Shown: one piece after another, positions 7,023-15,084 of the stretch | Layout: each line of letters opens with the position of its first letter | Numbering within the stretch: position 1 is the first letter of the stretch | Assembly (NCBI RefSeq): GCF_020252405.1 | Contig: NZ_JADCDA010000008.1 | Location: forward strand, 138,577 to 202,576 | DNA: 64,000 nucleotides | Direction: 5' to 3' | Source: Aestuariivirga sp. | GTDB lineage: Bacteria > Pseudomonadota > Alphaproteobacteria > Rhizobiales > Aestuariivirgaceae | Notes under the pieces: generated by a model | What the model saw: the letters and a program-made list of their open reading frames with translations, nothing else | Databases searched by the model: none | Told to the model about the DNA's origin: nothing | Translations under genes and position numbers: made by a program

Positions 7023-9152
7023 ATGGGTCGGTCGGGCAGGAAAGGCGAACGGGGGCAGCGCGAGGAGCCGCGGCTGTTCTCCGCCACGGGCGGCGGCAAG
7101 GGCCGCGGCAGCAAGGCTCCCGCCAGGGCCTCGCCCAAGCCGGCCGCCGCGCCCCGCGCGCCGCGCCGCCGCCGTTCCTTCCTGTGGCCCGTCATCCGCT
7201 TCGGCGTCACGCTGGCCTTCATTGCCGGCATGGGGTTTGCCGGGCTCTTCAGCTATATCTGGATGACGCTTGACAGGCAGGGCCTGCTGCAGATCCCGGA
7301 GCGCGAGCCGGGCATCATGATCCTGGCCAATGACGGCTCGGTGCTGGCCGAGCAGGGTTCCTTCAACGGCGACGAGGCGCGGATCGCGGACCTGCCCGAC
7401 TATGTGCCCAATGCCTTCATCGCCATCGAGGACCGGCGCTTCCGCAGCCACTATGGCATCGACCCCATCGGCGTGCTGCGCGCCATCTACGTCAACCACC
7501 GCTCCGGCCGGCTGACGCAGGGCGGCTCGACCCTGACCCAGCAGCTTGCTAAGAATTTGTTCCTTTCGCCCGACCGCACCCTCGGGCGCAAGCTGCAGGA
7601 GGCGGTGCTCGCCGTGTGGCTGGAGAAGCATTATTCGAAGGACGACATCCTGCAGCTTTATCTGAACCGCGTCTATTTCGGCTCGGGCGCAATGGGCATC
7701 GAGAAGGCCGCGCAGGTCTATTACAGAAAATCCGCCGCGGAGCTGACGCTGGCCGAAGCGGCAACGCTGGCCGGCGTCGTCAAGGCGCCAAGCGCGGCGA
7801 ACCCGATCTCCGATCCGCGGGCCGCCGCGGACCGCGCCAGGCTGGTGCTGCAGAGCATGGCGGACGGAGGCTTCATCACCGCTGAGGAGGCAGCCGCGGC
7901 GATCGCCAATCCGGCCGCGGCCAGGACCGACAGCTACATGCCGGCCAGGAACTTCGTGATCGACTGGATCGGCGAGCAGCTGCCGGAATTCGTCAAGGAC
8001 TATCAGCAGTCCCTCGTGGTCGAAACCACCATCGACCCGGCGCTGCAGACCAGCGCCGAACTTGCTGTCGCGAAGGAGCTGAGCGCACAGGGCGCGAAGC
8101 TCAAGGTGTCACAGGGCGCCATGGTGGTGCTGGACGGCTCGGGCGCGGTGCTCGCCATGGTGGGCGGCAAGTCCTACCGGAAGAGCCAGTTCAACCGCGC
8201 CACCAGGGCGAAGCGCCAGCCCGGCTCGGCCTTCAAACCCTTCGTTTATCTGGCCGCTCTCGAACACGGCTTCACGCCGGACTCGGTGGAGGTTGACGAG
8301 CCGGTCAAAGTCGGCAACTGGACGCCGGAGAACTACCGCAAGAAGTATCTGGGTCCGGTGGCGCTGGAGACCGCACTCGCGCTGTCGCTCAACACCGTTT
8401 CGGTGAAGCTCGTGTTGCGGCTGGGTCCGCAGGCCGTCATCGCCGGGGCGCGCCGCCTCGGCATCGTTTCGCCGCTGAAGGACGACGCCTCGATCGCGCT
8501 CGGCACCTCCGAGGTGACGCCGCTTGAGCTGACCGCGGCCTTCGTGCCCTTCTCCAACGGCGGCTATCCGGTGGCGCCCCATACGGTGACGCGCATCAGG
8601 ACGCGCGACGGCCGCGTCGTCTATGAGCGCAATGGCTCCGGCTTTCCAAGGGCGATTGACGACAATGACCTCCATGGCATGAACCGCATGATGCGCCTCG
8701 TCGTGACCGGCGGCACCGGCACGCGCGCCGCCTTCCCCGGCTTCGACATCGCCGGCAAGACCGGCACCAGCCAGGATTACCGCGATGCCTGGTTCATCGG
8801 TTACACCAGCGACCTCATCGCCGGCGTGTGGGTTGGCAATGACGACAATTCGCCCACCGACAAGGTGACGGGCGGCCTGATCCCCGCCACGATCTGGCGC
8901 GAGGTGATGGAGCCCGCGCACCGCGGCCTGACGCCGCGGCCCCTGCCGGGCGCGCCGCGGGTGGCGATGACAGCACCCGCCCAGGTGACCGGCCAGCAAT
9001 ATGACCAGGGCGCGGCGGAAGAGCCCGCGCCGCCCCCCGAGACCAACGCCCGAAGCTTCTTCGAGCGGCTGTTCGGCGGCAGCCGCCAGGACACTCAGAA
9101 TACGAAGCACACCAGCGCACGCGAGCGTGCGCTGCGCGACAAGCCTGACTAA
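7023..9152 (+). CDS. Class A penicillin-binding protein (transglycosylase/transpeptidase)
   Basis: A 709-residue bifunctional peptidoglycan synthase. A basic, Ala/Pro-rich cytoplasmic tail of about 55 residues precedes one transmembrane helix (about 57-85). The GT51 domain has Glu136 in AIEDRRFRSHYG and the motif QGGSTLTQQLAKNLF. The transpeptidase domain has Ser402 in SAFK, then SLN, and KTGT at about 579. The C-terminus is a Pro/Ala-rich, low-complexity periplasmic tail. It polymerises lipid II glycan chains and cross-links peptides. The ATG follows the ribosome site GGGGGAG. It appears monocistronic. At 709 residues it is shorter than PBP1a of E. coli and resembles the alphaproteobacterial PBP1A type. 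Confidence 0.92.
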   Translation: MGRSGRKGERGQREEPRLFSATGGGKGRGSKAPARASPKPAAAPRAPRRRRSFLWPVIRFGVTLAFIAGMGFAGLFSYIWMTLDRQGLLQIPEREPGIMILANDGSVLAEQGSFNGDEARIADLPDYVPNAFIAIEDRRFRSHYGIDPIGVLRAIYVNHRSGRLTQGGSTLTQQLAKNLFLSPDRTLGRKLQEAVLAVWLEKHYSKDDILQLYLNRVYFGSGAMGIEKAAQVYYRKSAAELTLAEAATLAGVVKAPSAANPISDPRAAADRARLVLQSMADGGFITAEEAAAAIANPAAARTDSYMPARNFVIDWIGEQLPEFVKDYQQSLVVETTIDPALQTSAELAVAKELSAQGAKLKVSQGAMVVLDGSGAVLAMVGGKSYRKSQFNRATRAKRQPGSAFKPFVYLAALEHGFTPDSVEVDEPVKVGNWTPENYRKKYLGPVALETALALSLNTVSVKLVLRLGPQAVIAGARRLGIVSPLKDDASIALGTSEVTPLELTAAFVPFSNGGYPVAPHTVTRIRTRDGRVVYERNGSGFPRAIDDNDLHGMNRMMRLVVTGGTGTRAAFPGFDIAGKTGTSQDYRDAWFIGYTSDLIAGVWVGNDDNSPTDKVTGGLIPATIWREVMEPAHRGLTPRPLPGAPRVAMTAPAQVTGQQYDQGAAEEPAPPPETNARSFFERLFGGSRQDTQNTKHTSARERALRDKPD

Positions 9153-9159
9153 GCTTATG

Positions 9160-9236
9160 GCATGATCCGGATCCAAGGCTTGAGCATGATCTTCTCGCAA
9201 AACCGGTTCAACTTTTGCGGATCACGCTCCGGAGCG
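9160..9236. repeat. Dispersed palindromic repeat, copy 1 (diverged)
   Basis: This stretch contains the core CATGATC...CGCAAAA / TTTTGCGGATCA with an AACCGGTTCAAC loop, and TTGAGCATGATCTT just before it. The copies at 28008 and 30101 show the same order (CCTGAGCATGATCTTATC, then the core). The stem CGCAAAA/TTTTGCG is intact but the outer arms have drifted. Confidence 0.7.
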
Positions 9237-9330
9237 GCGGGCGCCTGGGTGAAATAGGTATGATTTCCCCCCACTTCCGGTGAGGGAAAGTCCGCCGGGA
9301 ACGCAGCGGCTGGCACGTTCCCTCATCTAC

Positions 9331-9376
9331 CGTTGCTGATCGCAACGGGGTCTTCTCCCGCTGAAACGGGAGAAGG
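9331..9376. repeat. Pair of adjacent hairpins
   Basis: Two perfect stems lie side by side: CCGTTGC/GCAACGG (9331-9337 with 9343-9349) and CTTCTCCCG/CGGGAGAAG (9353-9361 with 9368-9376). Their role is unknown; they may belong to a REP-like element. Confidence 0.55.
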
Positions 9377-9489
9377 CGGCGCGCATTGCGAGGGGCTGAG
9401 CGTCCCCGCCCGGCCCGTCAAGCGGCCTGCAAAATCGCGATCTGTCCAGCGGATCTCATTTCGCATTTTCGACCGCAATTGTCATAAGA

Positions 9490-9535
9490 GAAGCATGATC
9501 CGCAAAAGCGGTTCCACTTTTGCGGATCATGCTTC
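9490..9535. repeat. Dispersed palindromic repeat, copy 2 (perfect)
   Basis: A perfect 19-bp inverted repeat (9490-9508 with 9517-9535) with an 8-base loop, built on GCATGATCCGCAAAAG. It is the most intact copy of the repeat family in the window. Its inner end stops five bases from the point where the transposase fragment at 9541-9762 loses similarity, so the repeat probably marks an insertion or deletion breakpoint. Confidence 0.85.
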
Positions 9536-9540
9536 AGGCG

Positions 9541-9762
9541 AACCGTGAAGAACGCCAGCAGCAGCGATGCCTTCAACAGCTGCGCAGGCGGGATCGAGGG
9601 ACGGCCCCTGTGCGAATAGAGCTTCGAGAACTCCCCTGACAATCCCGCCAAAACCTCCTCCACCAGCAAGCGGATCGCGCGAAGCGGATGATCCGCCGGA
9701 ATCCGGTCCTCTATATCGACATACGAGAACAGCTGCCTTGTCCCTTCCGTCACACCGCGCAT
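9541..9762 (-). pseudogene. Truncated IS5-family transposase, N-terminal fragment
   Basis: About 74 codons read as a transposase N-terminus: LFSYVDIEDRIPADHPLRAI, then the conserved HRGRPSIPPAQLLKASLLLA typical of the DUF772 region of IS5-type elements. After FFTV the frame runs into the palindromic repeat and similarity ends, so the DDE catalytic domain is missing. The sequence AACAGGCTGCTGAAAGACGT (minus strand, near 9820-9841) could be the element's terminal inverted repeat. The fragment cannot encode an active transposase. Confidence 0.75.
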
Positions 9763-10003
9763 TGCAAATCACTGCCGTCCTGCAAGACAGACTGACTCTC
9801 ATCACAAAACTAAAACCGACACGTCTTTCAGCAGCCTGTTAATGCCTTTTGTCCCCAAGGGGAATTGCCGCGTCCCCCGACTCCCACCGGCTCCCGCCAT
9901 CTCCCTCTTCCTGACGGCAAGCTGAAGCGGAAAATCTGCCTCCGTCAGGAAGCCCTCAGTTGCCGGCGGCAGTTTGCGTGGCGCCAACACAGGAGACCCT
10001 GAC

Positions 10004-10357
10004 ATGAACAAGAAAACCCTGACCCTGCTTTTCGCATCCGCCGCCCTGACCGCCGCCGCGGGTCTGCCGGCCTTGAGCGCTCTCCATGACGCGGCGTCCG
10101 GCGATACCGCCGCACCTCTTTCAGCCTTTGCCGGATCGGATGACCAGCAGCGCCCGACGATGCTGGCCGAGGACGATCACGAGGACGAGGGCGGCGGCGT
10201 CAGCCGCGCCGGATCGGACGATGAGGAAGGCGAATGCGGGGATGACGATGGCAATTGCGGCCCCGCGGCCGCAGCGCCCGCCCCCGCCGGCAGCGTTCCG
10301 CCGCCGCAGAACGGCCTGTTTGACAACAGCACCGCACCCAAGGTGCAGGTCAAGTAA
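10004..10357 (+). CDS. Small acidic secreted protein of unknown function
   Basis: A 117-residue protein with a clear signal peptide (MNKKTLTLLFASAALTAAAG, cleavage probably near residue 20-30). A strongly acidic middle carries two cysteines in EGECGDDDGNCG, and a Pro/Ala-rich tail follows. No family is recognised. Ribosome site AGGAG lies nine bases upstream of the ATG; the earlier in-frame start at 9974 has no such site and would spoil the signal peptide. It is the first gene of the redox cluster, 31 bp before the DUF2271 gene. The Asp/Glu/Cys-rich segment could bind metal or an electron partner in the periplasm, but this is a guess. Confidence 0.7.
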   Translation: MNKKTLTLLFASAALTAAAGLPALSALHDAASGDTAAPLSAFAGSDDQQRPTMLAEDDHEDEGGGVSRAGSDDEEGECGDDDGNCGPAAAAPAPAGSVPPPQNGLFDNSTAPKVQVK

Positions 10358-10388
10358 CGCTGACGCCGAGCCTGGGAGAATCCCGAAT

Positions 10389-10862
10389 ATGATGAAGTCC
10401 CTTCTTGCCGCCCTGGCGCTGACCACGGCGCTGTCCCTGCCCACGGCGGCCATGGCCAGGCCGGTGACGCTGAGCGCAAAGCTTAAGGATTACGGCGGCA
10501 ACAATGCCTATCTGGCGCTCTATGTGACCGACAAGAACAACAATTATGCCGGCACCCTGTGGCTTGCCGGTTCGCGCACGCGCTACTTCGAGCACCTCGC
10601 AGGCTGGTACAATGCCACGGGCGGCGACACCTCGCAGATCAACGGCATCACCGGCGCCTCGGTCGGCTCGGGCCGCACGCTGGAGGTGACGCTGGACCTC
10701 AAGGATGCGCTGTTCGACCAGGGCTACACGCTGCACATCGATGCCGCGGCGGAGAACATGCGCGACAGCCCCAATGACGTGGTGGCGCCGCTCACCGCCG
10801 CTGGCGCAGGCACGCCCGTGAAGGGCCGCCGCTACATCTCCTCCTTCCACTATTCGATGTAG
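10389..10862 (+). CDS. DUF2271-family periplasmic protein, candidate FMN carrier
   Basis: A 157-residue secreted protein with signal peptide MMKSLLAALALTTALSLPTA ending near AMA-RPV. The mature part (LYVTDKNNNYAGTLWLAG, later YTLHIDAAAEN) matches DUF2271 beta-sandwich proteins often encoded next to PepSY membrane proteins and ApbE. Residues 88-91 read TGAS, in the place where related proteins carry a [ST]GA[TS] motif resembling the ApbE flavinylation site, so Ser91 is a candidate for covalent FMN. It sits between the acidic protein and the PepSY-reductase gene, six bases before the latter. Flavinylation is predicted, not shown. Confidence 0.75.
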   Translation: MMKSLLAALALTTALSLPTAAMARPVTLSAKLKDYGGNNAYLALYVTDKNNNYAGTLWLAGSRTRYFEHLAGWYNATGGDTSQINGITGASVGSGRTLEVTLDLKDALFDQGYTLHIDAAAENMRDSPNDVVAPLTAAGAGTPVKGRRYISSFHYSM

Positions 10863-10868
10863 GGCCGC

Positions 10869-13082
10869 GTGGCGATGATCCGCTTGCTTCACCGCTGGCC
10901 GGGGCTTCTCGCCCTGCTGCCCGTCCTCATGCTGGCGCTGAGCGGTGCTGCACTGTCGGTGTTCCCGGCGGCCGGCCGCCTCACCGCGCCGCCGGCGGCA
11001 TCGTCGTTGAGCGTGGCGGATCTCGCCGGGCGCATCGCGGCGCATTATCCCGGCGTCGAGCAGATCAAGCGCGCGCCGTCGGGCCGCATCACCGCCTACT
11101 GGTTCAATGGCGACGTGGCCGAGGCGGCGACGATCGACCCATCGACGGGCGAGGCGGTGGCATCCGCCGACCCGAACCAGGCACAGCGCTGGCTCACCAA
11201 CTTCCACCGCTCGCTGTTCCTCGGAGATGGCGGGCGCATCGTGATGGCGGCGGGGGCGCTGGCCATGCTGGCGCTCTCCGTCTCCGGCCTGCTGCTGGTG
11301 GCACGCCGTGCGGGCGGCTGGCGGCGCTGGTTCGCGCCTTTGAAGGGCCCGCTCGCCGGGCGGCTCCATGTCGAGATCGCGCGCATCGCGGTGGCTGGCC
11401 TGATGCTGTCCTCCGTTACCGCACTCTACATGACGGCCTCGACCTTCGGCCTGCTTCCGGACCAGCCGGCGGCCCTCGTGATGCCGGCGGATGTGAGCGG
11501 CAAGCCGCCCATGTCGGTGGCCACCATCGGCGCGCTGAAGGCAACGCCGGCCGCCGGCCTGCGCGAACTGTCCTTCCCCGCAGCCGACGATCCGGCGGAC
11601 GTGTTCACGCTGCGGACCGGCACGGGCGCGGGCTATATCGACCAGGGCACGGGCGCCATGCTGGTGTGGCGCGGCCTCACCGGCTGGGAGCGTGTGTCCG
11701 AAACCGTCTACATGCTGCATACGGGCCAGGGCGCTCCGGTGCTCGGGCTGATCCTCGGGCTGATGGCGCTGGGCGTTCCGCTGATCGGCGCCACCGGCAC
11801 GCTGATCTGGCTCGCAGGCCGCGGCAGCCGCCCGCACCTTGAGGGCAATGCGCCGCTCGCCAGGGCCAGCACCGTCATCTTCGTGGGCAGCGAAGGCGGC
11901 AGCACCTGGGGCTTCGCGGCAAGCCTGCACAAGGCGCTGCGCGGGGCGGGCCTCGAGGTGCATGCCGCACCGCTCGCAAGCTTCGATGCCGGCACGCTCA
12001 CGCATGCCCATCGCGTGCTCATCCTCGCCGCGACCTATGGCAATGGCGACGAGCCGGCCTCCGCCAAGGGCTTCCTGGCAAAGCTCGCCGCGGTGCAGGC
12101 GCCGCCTGCCGCGCCGCTCGCCGTGCTGGGCTTCGGCGACTCGAGCTTCCCCGCTTTCTGCGGCTATGCGCGGCGCGTCGCGGAGCTTGCCGCGGCGAAG
12201 GGGTGGACAGAGCTTCTCGATATGGCCATGGTGGACCGCCAGTCGCCGCAGGATTTGGCGCGCTGGGGCAGCGGCCTTTCAACCAGGCTGGGCCTGCCGC
12301 TGAACATCGAACACCAGCCGGTGCTGCCGGCGGCCACTGCGCTGACGCTTGTGTCGCGCCGCGACTATGGCGCAGATGTGCAGGCTCCGAGCGCCATTCT
12401 GCGCTTTGCGGTGCCGAAGTCCCCGCTGTGGCGGCGCCTTACCGGCAAGGGCTTCGCGCGCTTCGAGGCGGGCGACCTCATGGGCGTGATCCCGCGGGGC
12501 TCGGTCGTGCCGCGCTTCTATTCGCTGGCCTCCGCCTCCGGGGATGGCTTCATCGAGATCGTGGTGCGCCGCCAGCCGGGCGGATTATGCTCCGGCCAGC
12601 TCACCATCATGGAGCCGGGCGACACGGTGTCGGCCTTCCTCAGGCCCAATCCGGCCTTCCGCCTGGGCGGGGGGAAGGAGCCCGTCATTCTGGTCGGCGC
12701 CGGTTCGGGCATCGGACCGCTTGCCGGATTCATCCGCGCCAATGCCCGGCACCGCGCCATGCACCTGTTCTTCGGCATGCGCCATGCGGCGAGCGACTTC
12801 CTCTATGGCGAGGAGATGGCGGAGTGGCATGCGCAGGGCCGTCTCACCAGCCTCATCACCGCCGCCTCGCGCGGCAGGAGGCCGCATTATGTGCAGGATG
12901 CGCTGCGCGCCGAGGCGCAGGAGGTCGTCCGGTTGATCCGCGGCGGCGCGCGCATCATGGTGTGCGGCGGGCGCGAGATGGCCGCGGGCGTGAGCGAGGC
13001 GCTGGCGCATATGCTGGCGCCCGCGGGACTCACCCCGGCCATGCTGCGGGCCGAAGGACGCTATGCCGAAGATGTCTACTGA
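10869..13082 (+). CDS. PepSY-membrane/flavodoxin/NADPH-flavin reductase fusion protein
   Basis: A 737-residue electron-transfer protein. The N-terminal 330 residues form a PepSY_TM module with about four membrane helices and candidate haem-ligand histidines at 8 (LLHRWPG), 113 (NFHRSLF), 167 (GRLHVEIARI) and 284 (YMLHTGQG). A flavodoxin domain follows (about 335-475; VGSEGGST, AATYGNGDEP, GFGDSSFPAFCGYA), then a ferredoxin-NADP reductase domain as in sulfite reductase alpha (about 495-737; RFYSLASAS, GAGSGIGPLAGF, FFGMRHAASDFLY). Electrons should flow from NADPH through FAD and FMN to the membrane and out to the periplasm. Start GTG 10869 or ATG 10875. It overlaps apbE. Confidence 0.88.
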   Translation: MAMIRLLHRWPGLLALLPVLMLALSGAALSVFPAAGRLTAPPAASSLSVADLAGRIAAHYPGVEQIKRAPSGRITAYWFNGDVAEAATIDPSTGEAVASADPNQAQRWLTNFHRSLFLGDGGRIVMAAGALAMLALSVSGLLLVARRAGGWRRWFAPLKGPLAGRLHVEIARIAVAGLMLSSVTALYMTASTFGLLPDQPAALVMPADVSGKPPMSVATIGALKATPAAGLRELSFPAADDPADVFTLRTGTGAGYIDQGTGAMLVWRGLTGWERVSETVYMLHTGQGAPVLGLILGLMALGVPLIGATGTLIWLAGRGSRPHLEGNAPLARASTVIFVGSEGGSTWGFAASLHKALRGAGLEVHAAPLASFDAGTLTHAHRVLILAATYGNGDEPASAKGFLAKLAAVQAPPAAPLAVLGFGDSSFPAFCGYARRVAELAAAKGWTELLDMAMVDRQSPQDLARWGSGLSTRLGLPLNIEHQPVLPAATALTLVSRRDYGADVQAPSAILRFAVPKSPLWRRLTGKGFARFEAGDLMGVIPRGSVVPRFYSLASASGDGFIEIVVRRQPGGLCSGQLTIMEPGDTVSAFLRPNPAFRLGGGKEPVILVGAGSGIGPLAGFIRANARHRAMHLFFGMRHAASDFLYGEEMAEWHAQGRLTSLITAASRGRRPHYVQDALRAEAQEVVRLIRGGARIMVCGGREMAAGVSEALAHMLAPAGLTPAMLRAEGRYAEDVY

Positions 13083-14166
13083 ACTCACACGCCACGCGCT
13101 GAATGGCGCCACCATGGGCACGCGCTGGTCGGCGCTGTTCTTCACCGGCGGGGGGTTCGACGCGGCGCCGCTGCAGGCCGCACTGCAGGCGGCGGTGGAC
13201 GAGGTTGACCGGCAGATGTCAAGCTGGAAGCCCGACAGCGACCTGATGCGCATCAACCGTGCGCCGGTTGGCGAATGGATTGACGCTCCGCACCGGCTTC
13301 TCGACGTGCTGCGCCTGGGCCTTGCCATCGGGCGGGCCTCGGGCGGGGCCTTCGACGTGGGGATGGGCGATGCGGTGGCGGCCTGGGGCTTCGGCCCCGA
13401 GCAAGCCTCCGGCGAGCGCATCCGCCGCGCGCTGTCCGCCAGGCGGCGGCCAGGCTGGGAGACGATCGAAATCGGCGAGGGCCGGCTGAGGAAGACAGAG
13501 CCGGTCACGCTTGACCTCAATGGCATCGCCAAGGGCTATGGCGTCGACCGCCTGGCCGCAACATTGCGGGAATTCGGCATCACCGCCTTTCTCGCCGGGA
13601 TCGACGGCGAGATGCGCGCGGCGGGCCTGCGCCCTGATGGAGCGGCCTGGAGCATCGCGGTGGAACAGCCTGACCCCCTTCGCCGCGCGGCGCATTCGGT
13701 GCTGGCGCTGGAGGATGGCGCGGTGGCGACCTCGGGCGATTACCGCCACTTCGTCGATGCCTTCGGCCGCAGGCTCTCGCATACGATGGACCCGCAGCGT
13801 GGCGCGCCGCTCGCCGCGGGCCCCGCCTCGGTGACGGTCGTCGCGCGCAGCTGCGCGGAGGCCGATGGCTGGGCGACCGCGCTGATGGTGCTGGGCGCGG
13901 CCAGGGGCGCCGCACTCGCCGCTGGGCTTGGCCTCAACGCGCTGTTCCTGACGCGCGCGGCGGATGGCCGGATCGAGGCCACCGCGGTCTGGCCGCCTCA
14001 GCTGCCGGCGCCGCCGAAGGACAGGCTCATGAACTCCTGGAAGGTGCGCGCCGCGGGGCTCTGCTCGCGCGATGGGTTCCAGGCCAGCCCGACGTCCATG
14101 GTCGGGATCTCCGCCACGATGTTGCGCAGTTCGATGCGCTGGCCCTCGAGTGACCAGGGGCGGTAG
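13072..14166 (+). CDS. apbE: FAD:protein FMN transferase with C-terminal extension
   Basis: An ApbE-family enzyme, 364 residues from ATG 13072 (ATG 13063 is also possible). Family motifs are SWKPDSDLMRIN, GGAFDVGMGDAVAAWGFG, LDLNGIAKGYGVDRLA, ATSGDYRHFVD with LSHTMDPQRG (metal and FAD site) and SCAEADGWATAL. It moves FMN from FAD onto a Thr or Ser of exported proteins. No clear signal peptide is present, unlike most ApbE lipoproteins. It overlaps the PepSY-reductase gene by 11 bases. The family normally ends near residue 310 (TAVWPP); here the frame runs about 50 codons further, antisense to the lysR gene, with no family resemblance. The stop was probably lost. Confidence 0.88.
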   Translation: MSTELTRHALNGATMGTRWSALFFTGGGFDAAPLQAALQAAVDEVDRQMSSWKPDSDLMRINRAPVGEWIDAPHRLLDVLRLGLAIGRASGGAFDVGMGDAVAAWGFGPEQASGERIRRALSARRRPGWETIEIGEGRLRKTEPVTLDLNGIAKGYGVDRLAATLREFGITAFLAGIDGEMRAAGLRPDGAAWSIAVEQPDPLRRAAHSVLALEDGAVATSGDYRHFVDAFGRRLSHTMDPQRGAPLAAGPASVTVVARSCAEADGWATALMVLGAARGAALAAGLGLNALFLTRAADGRIEATAVWPPQLPAPPKDRLMNSWKVRAAGLCSRDGFQASPTSMVGISATMLRSSMRWPSSDQGR

Positions 14167-14906
14167 ACCATGTCGGAGAGAATGGTCACCCCCATGCCGT
14201 CCGCCACCATGGAGCGCACGGCCTCGACCGAGGAGGTGGTGAATATGACGCCGGGCCGCAGCCCCGTGGGCTTCCAGTAGCGCCCGGCGGTCTGGTGGGC
14301 CTCGTCCACAGTGAGCATCACATAGGGTTCCGCCGCCACGTCCTCCAGCGTGATCGCCTCCGCCGTCAGCAGGCGGTGTTCCACCGGCAGCCATAGCCGG
14401 CGGCGGGAGCGGATCAGCGTCTCATAGGCCAGCCGCTTCCTGTCCTGCAGGTTGGAGACCAGCATGACCGCCAGGTCCAACGAGCCATCCCTCAACCCGC
14501 CCTCGATGGCGTTGCGGGGCAGTTCATGGAGTTCCGCCCGGATGCGCGGGTAACCGCGTGCAAAGCGCGTGTAATGGCGGGGCAGGAAGTAACCCGCCAC
14601 CGTGTAGGACACGCCGATCCGCACCGTGCCGCTGATCGCCGTGTCCTCGGTGAGCGGCGCATGCTGCGCCGCGTTCACCGCCGCCATGATGTTGCGGGCA
14701 TGCTGCAGGAAGCGCGCCCCCTCGGCGGTGAGCGACACGCCGCCGGGCAGCCGCTTGAACAGGGCCACCCCGGTGTCCTCCTCCAGCTGCTTGATCGCCG
14801 CCGTCACCGCCGATTGCGAGACGTTGAGTTCGATCGCCGCCTGGCTGACCTGCCCGGCATCCGCCGTGGCGATGAAATAGCGCACCTGCTTGAGGGACAA
14901 GGTCAT
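13998..14906 (-). CDS. LysR-family transcriptional regulator
   Basis: A 302-residue regulator: N-terminal helix-turn-helix (LKQVRYFIATADAGQVSQAA, then SQSAVTAAIKQLEEDTG) and a two-lobe effector domain (SGTVRIGVSYTVAGYFLP, then VADGMGVTILSDMVYRP). The frame is open to 14969, but MTLSLKQVRYF at 14906 is the normal family start. It is divergent from the pxpA operon with a 178-bp gap, so that operon is its likely target. Its 3' end overlaps the apbE extension by 169 bp in antisense. The effector is unknown; an imported lactam or amino acid would fit the target operon. Confidence 0.85.
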   Translation of the reverse strand: MTLSLKQVRYFIATADAGQVSQAAIELNVSQSAVTAAIKQLEEDTGVALFKRLPGGVSLTAEGARFLQHARNIMAAVNAAQHAPLTEDTAISGTVRIGVSYTVAGYFLPRHYTRFARGYPRIRAELHELPRNAIEGGLRDGSLDLAVMLVSNLQDRKRLAYETLIRSRRRLWLPVEHRLLTAEAITLEDVAAEPYVMLTVDEAHQTAGRYWKPTGLRPGVIFTTSSVEAVRSMVADGMGVTILSDMVYRPWSLEGQRIELRNIVAEIPTMDVGLAWNPSREQSPAARTFQEFMSLSFGGAGS

Positions 14907-14991
14907 ATCTGGTTTTCCGATGGCGGGATGCAATTTTTCTGATTTTACAATATTTCCTTTGTCCCGCAATCTCCCGGGGAGGGATGGCGCT

Positions 14992-15059
14992 TAAAGCGTT
15001 TTCAGGTCAAGCTGACACCGGTTGACCGTCGAAAATGCGACCAGACAAAAAGATAGCGC
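14992..15059. repeat. Dispersed repeat module B, copy 1
   Basis: About 68 bp (AAAGCGTTTTCAGGTCAAGC, then ACACCGGTTGACCGTCGAAA) match the reverse complement of 30202-30269 almost base for base. The element lies between lysR and pxpA and contributes a false upstream start (MTVENAT) to the pxpA frame. Confidence 0.85.
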
Positions 15060-15084
15060 GGGACGCACAGGGCAGGAGGTTCAG

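Larger units (their letters stand above)
9153..10003. other. Gene-free, hairpin- and repeat-rich intergenic region
   Basis: These 851 bp between the PBP gene and the acidic-protein gene hold no supported intact gene. They contain two copies of the dispersed palindromic repeat (9160-9236 and 9490-9535), two hairpins (9331-9376) and a truncated IS5-type transposase (9541-9762). About 160 bp of plain sequence lead into the next ribosome-binding site (AGGAG at 9991-9995). It looks like a landing site for small mobile or repeat elements. Confidence 0.7.

Noticed and set aside
10350..12011. A 553-codon open frame on the minus strand
   Set aside because: Antisense to the DUF2271 and PepSY-reductase genes; the plus-strand proteins have clear domains.
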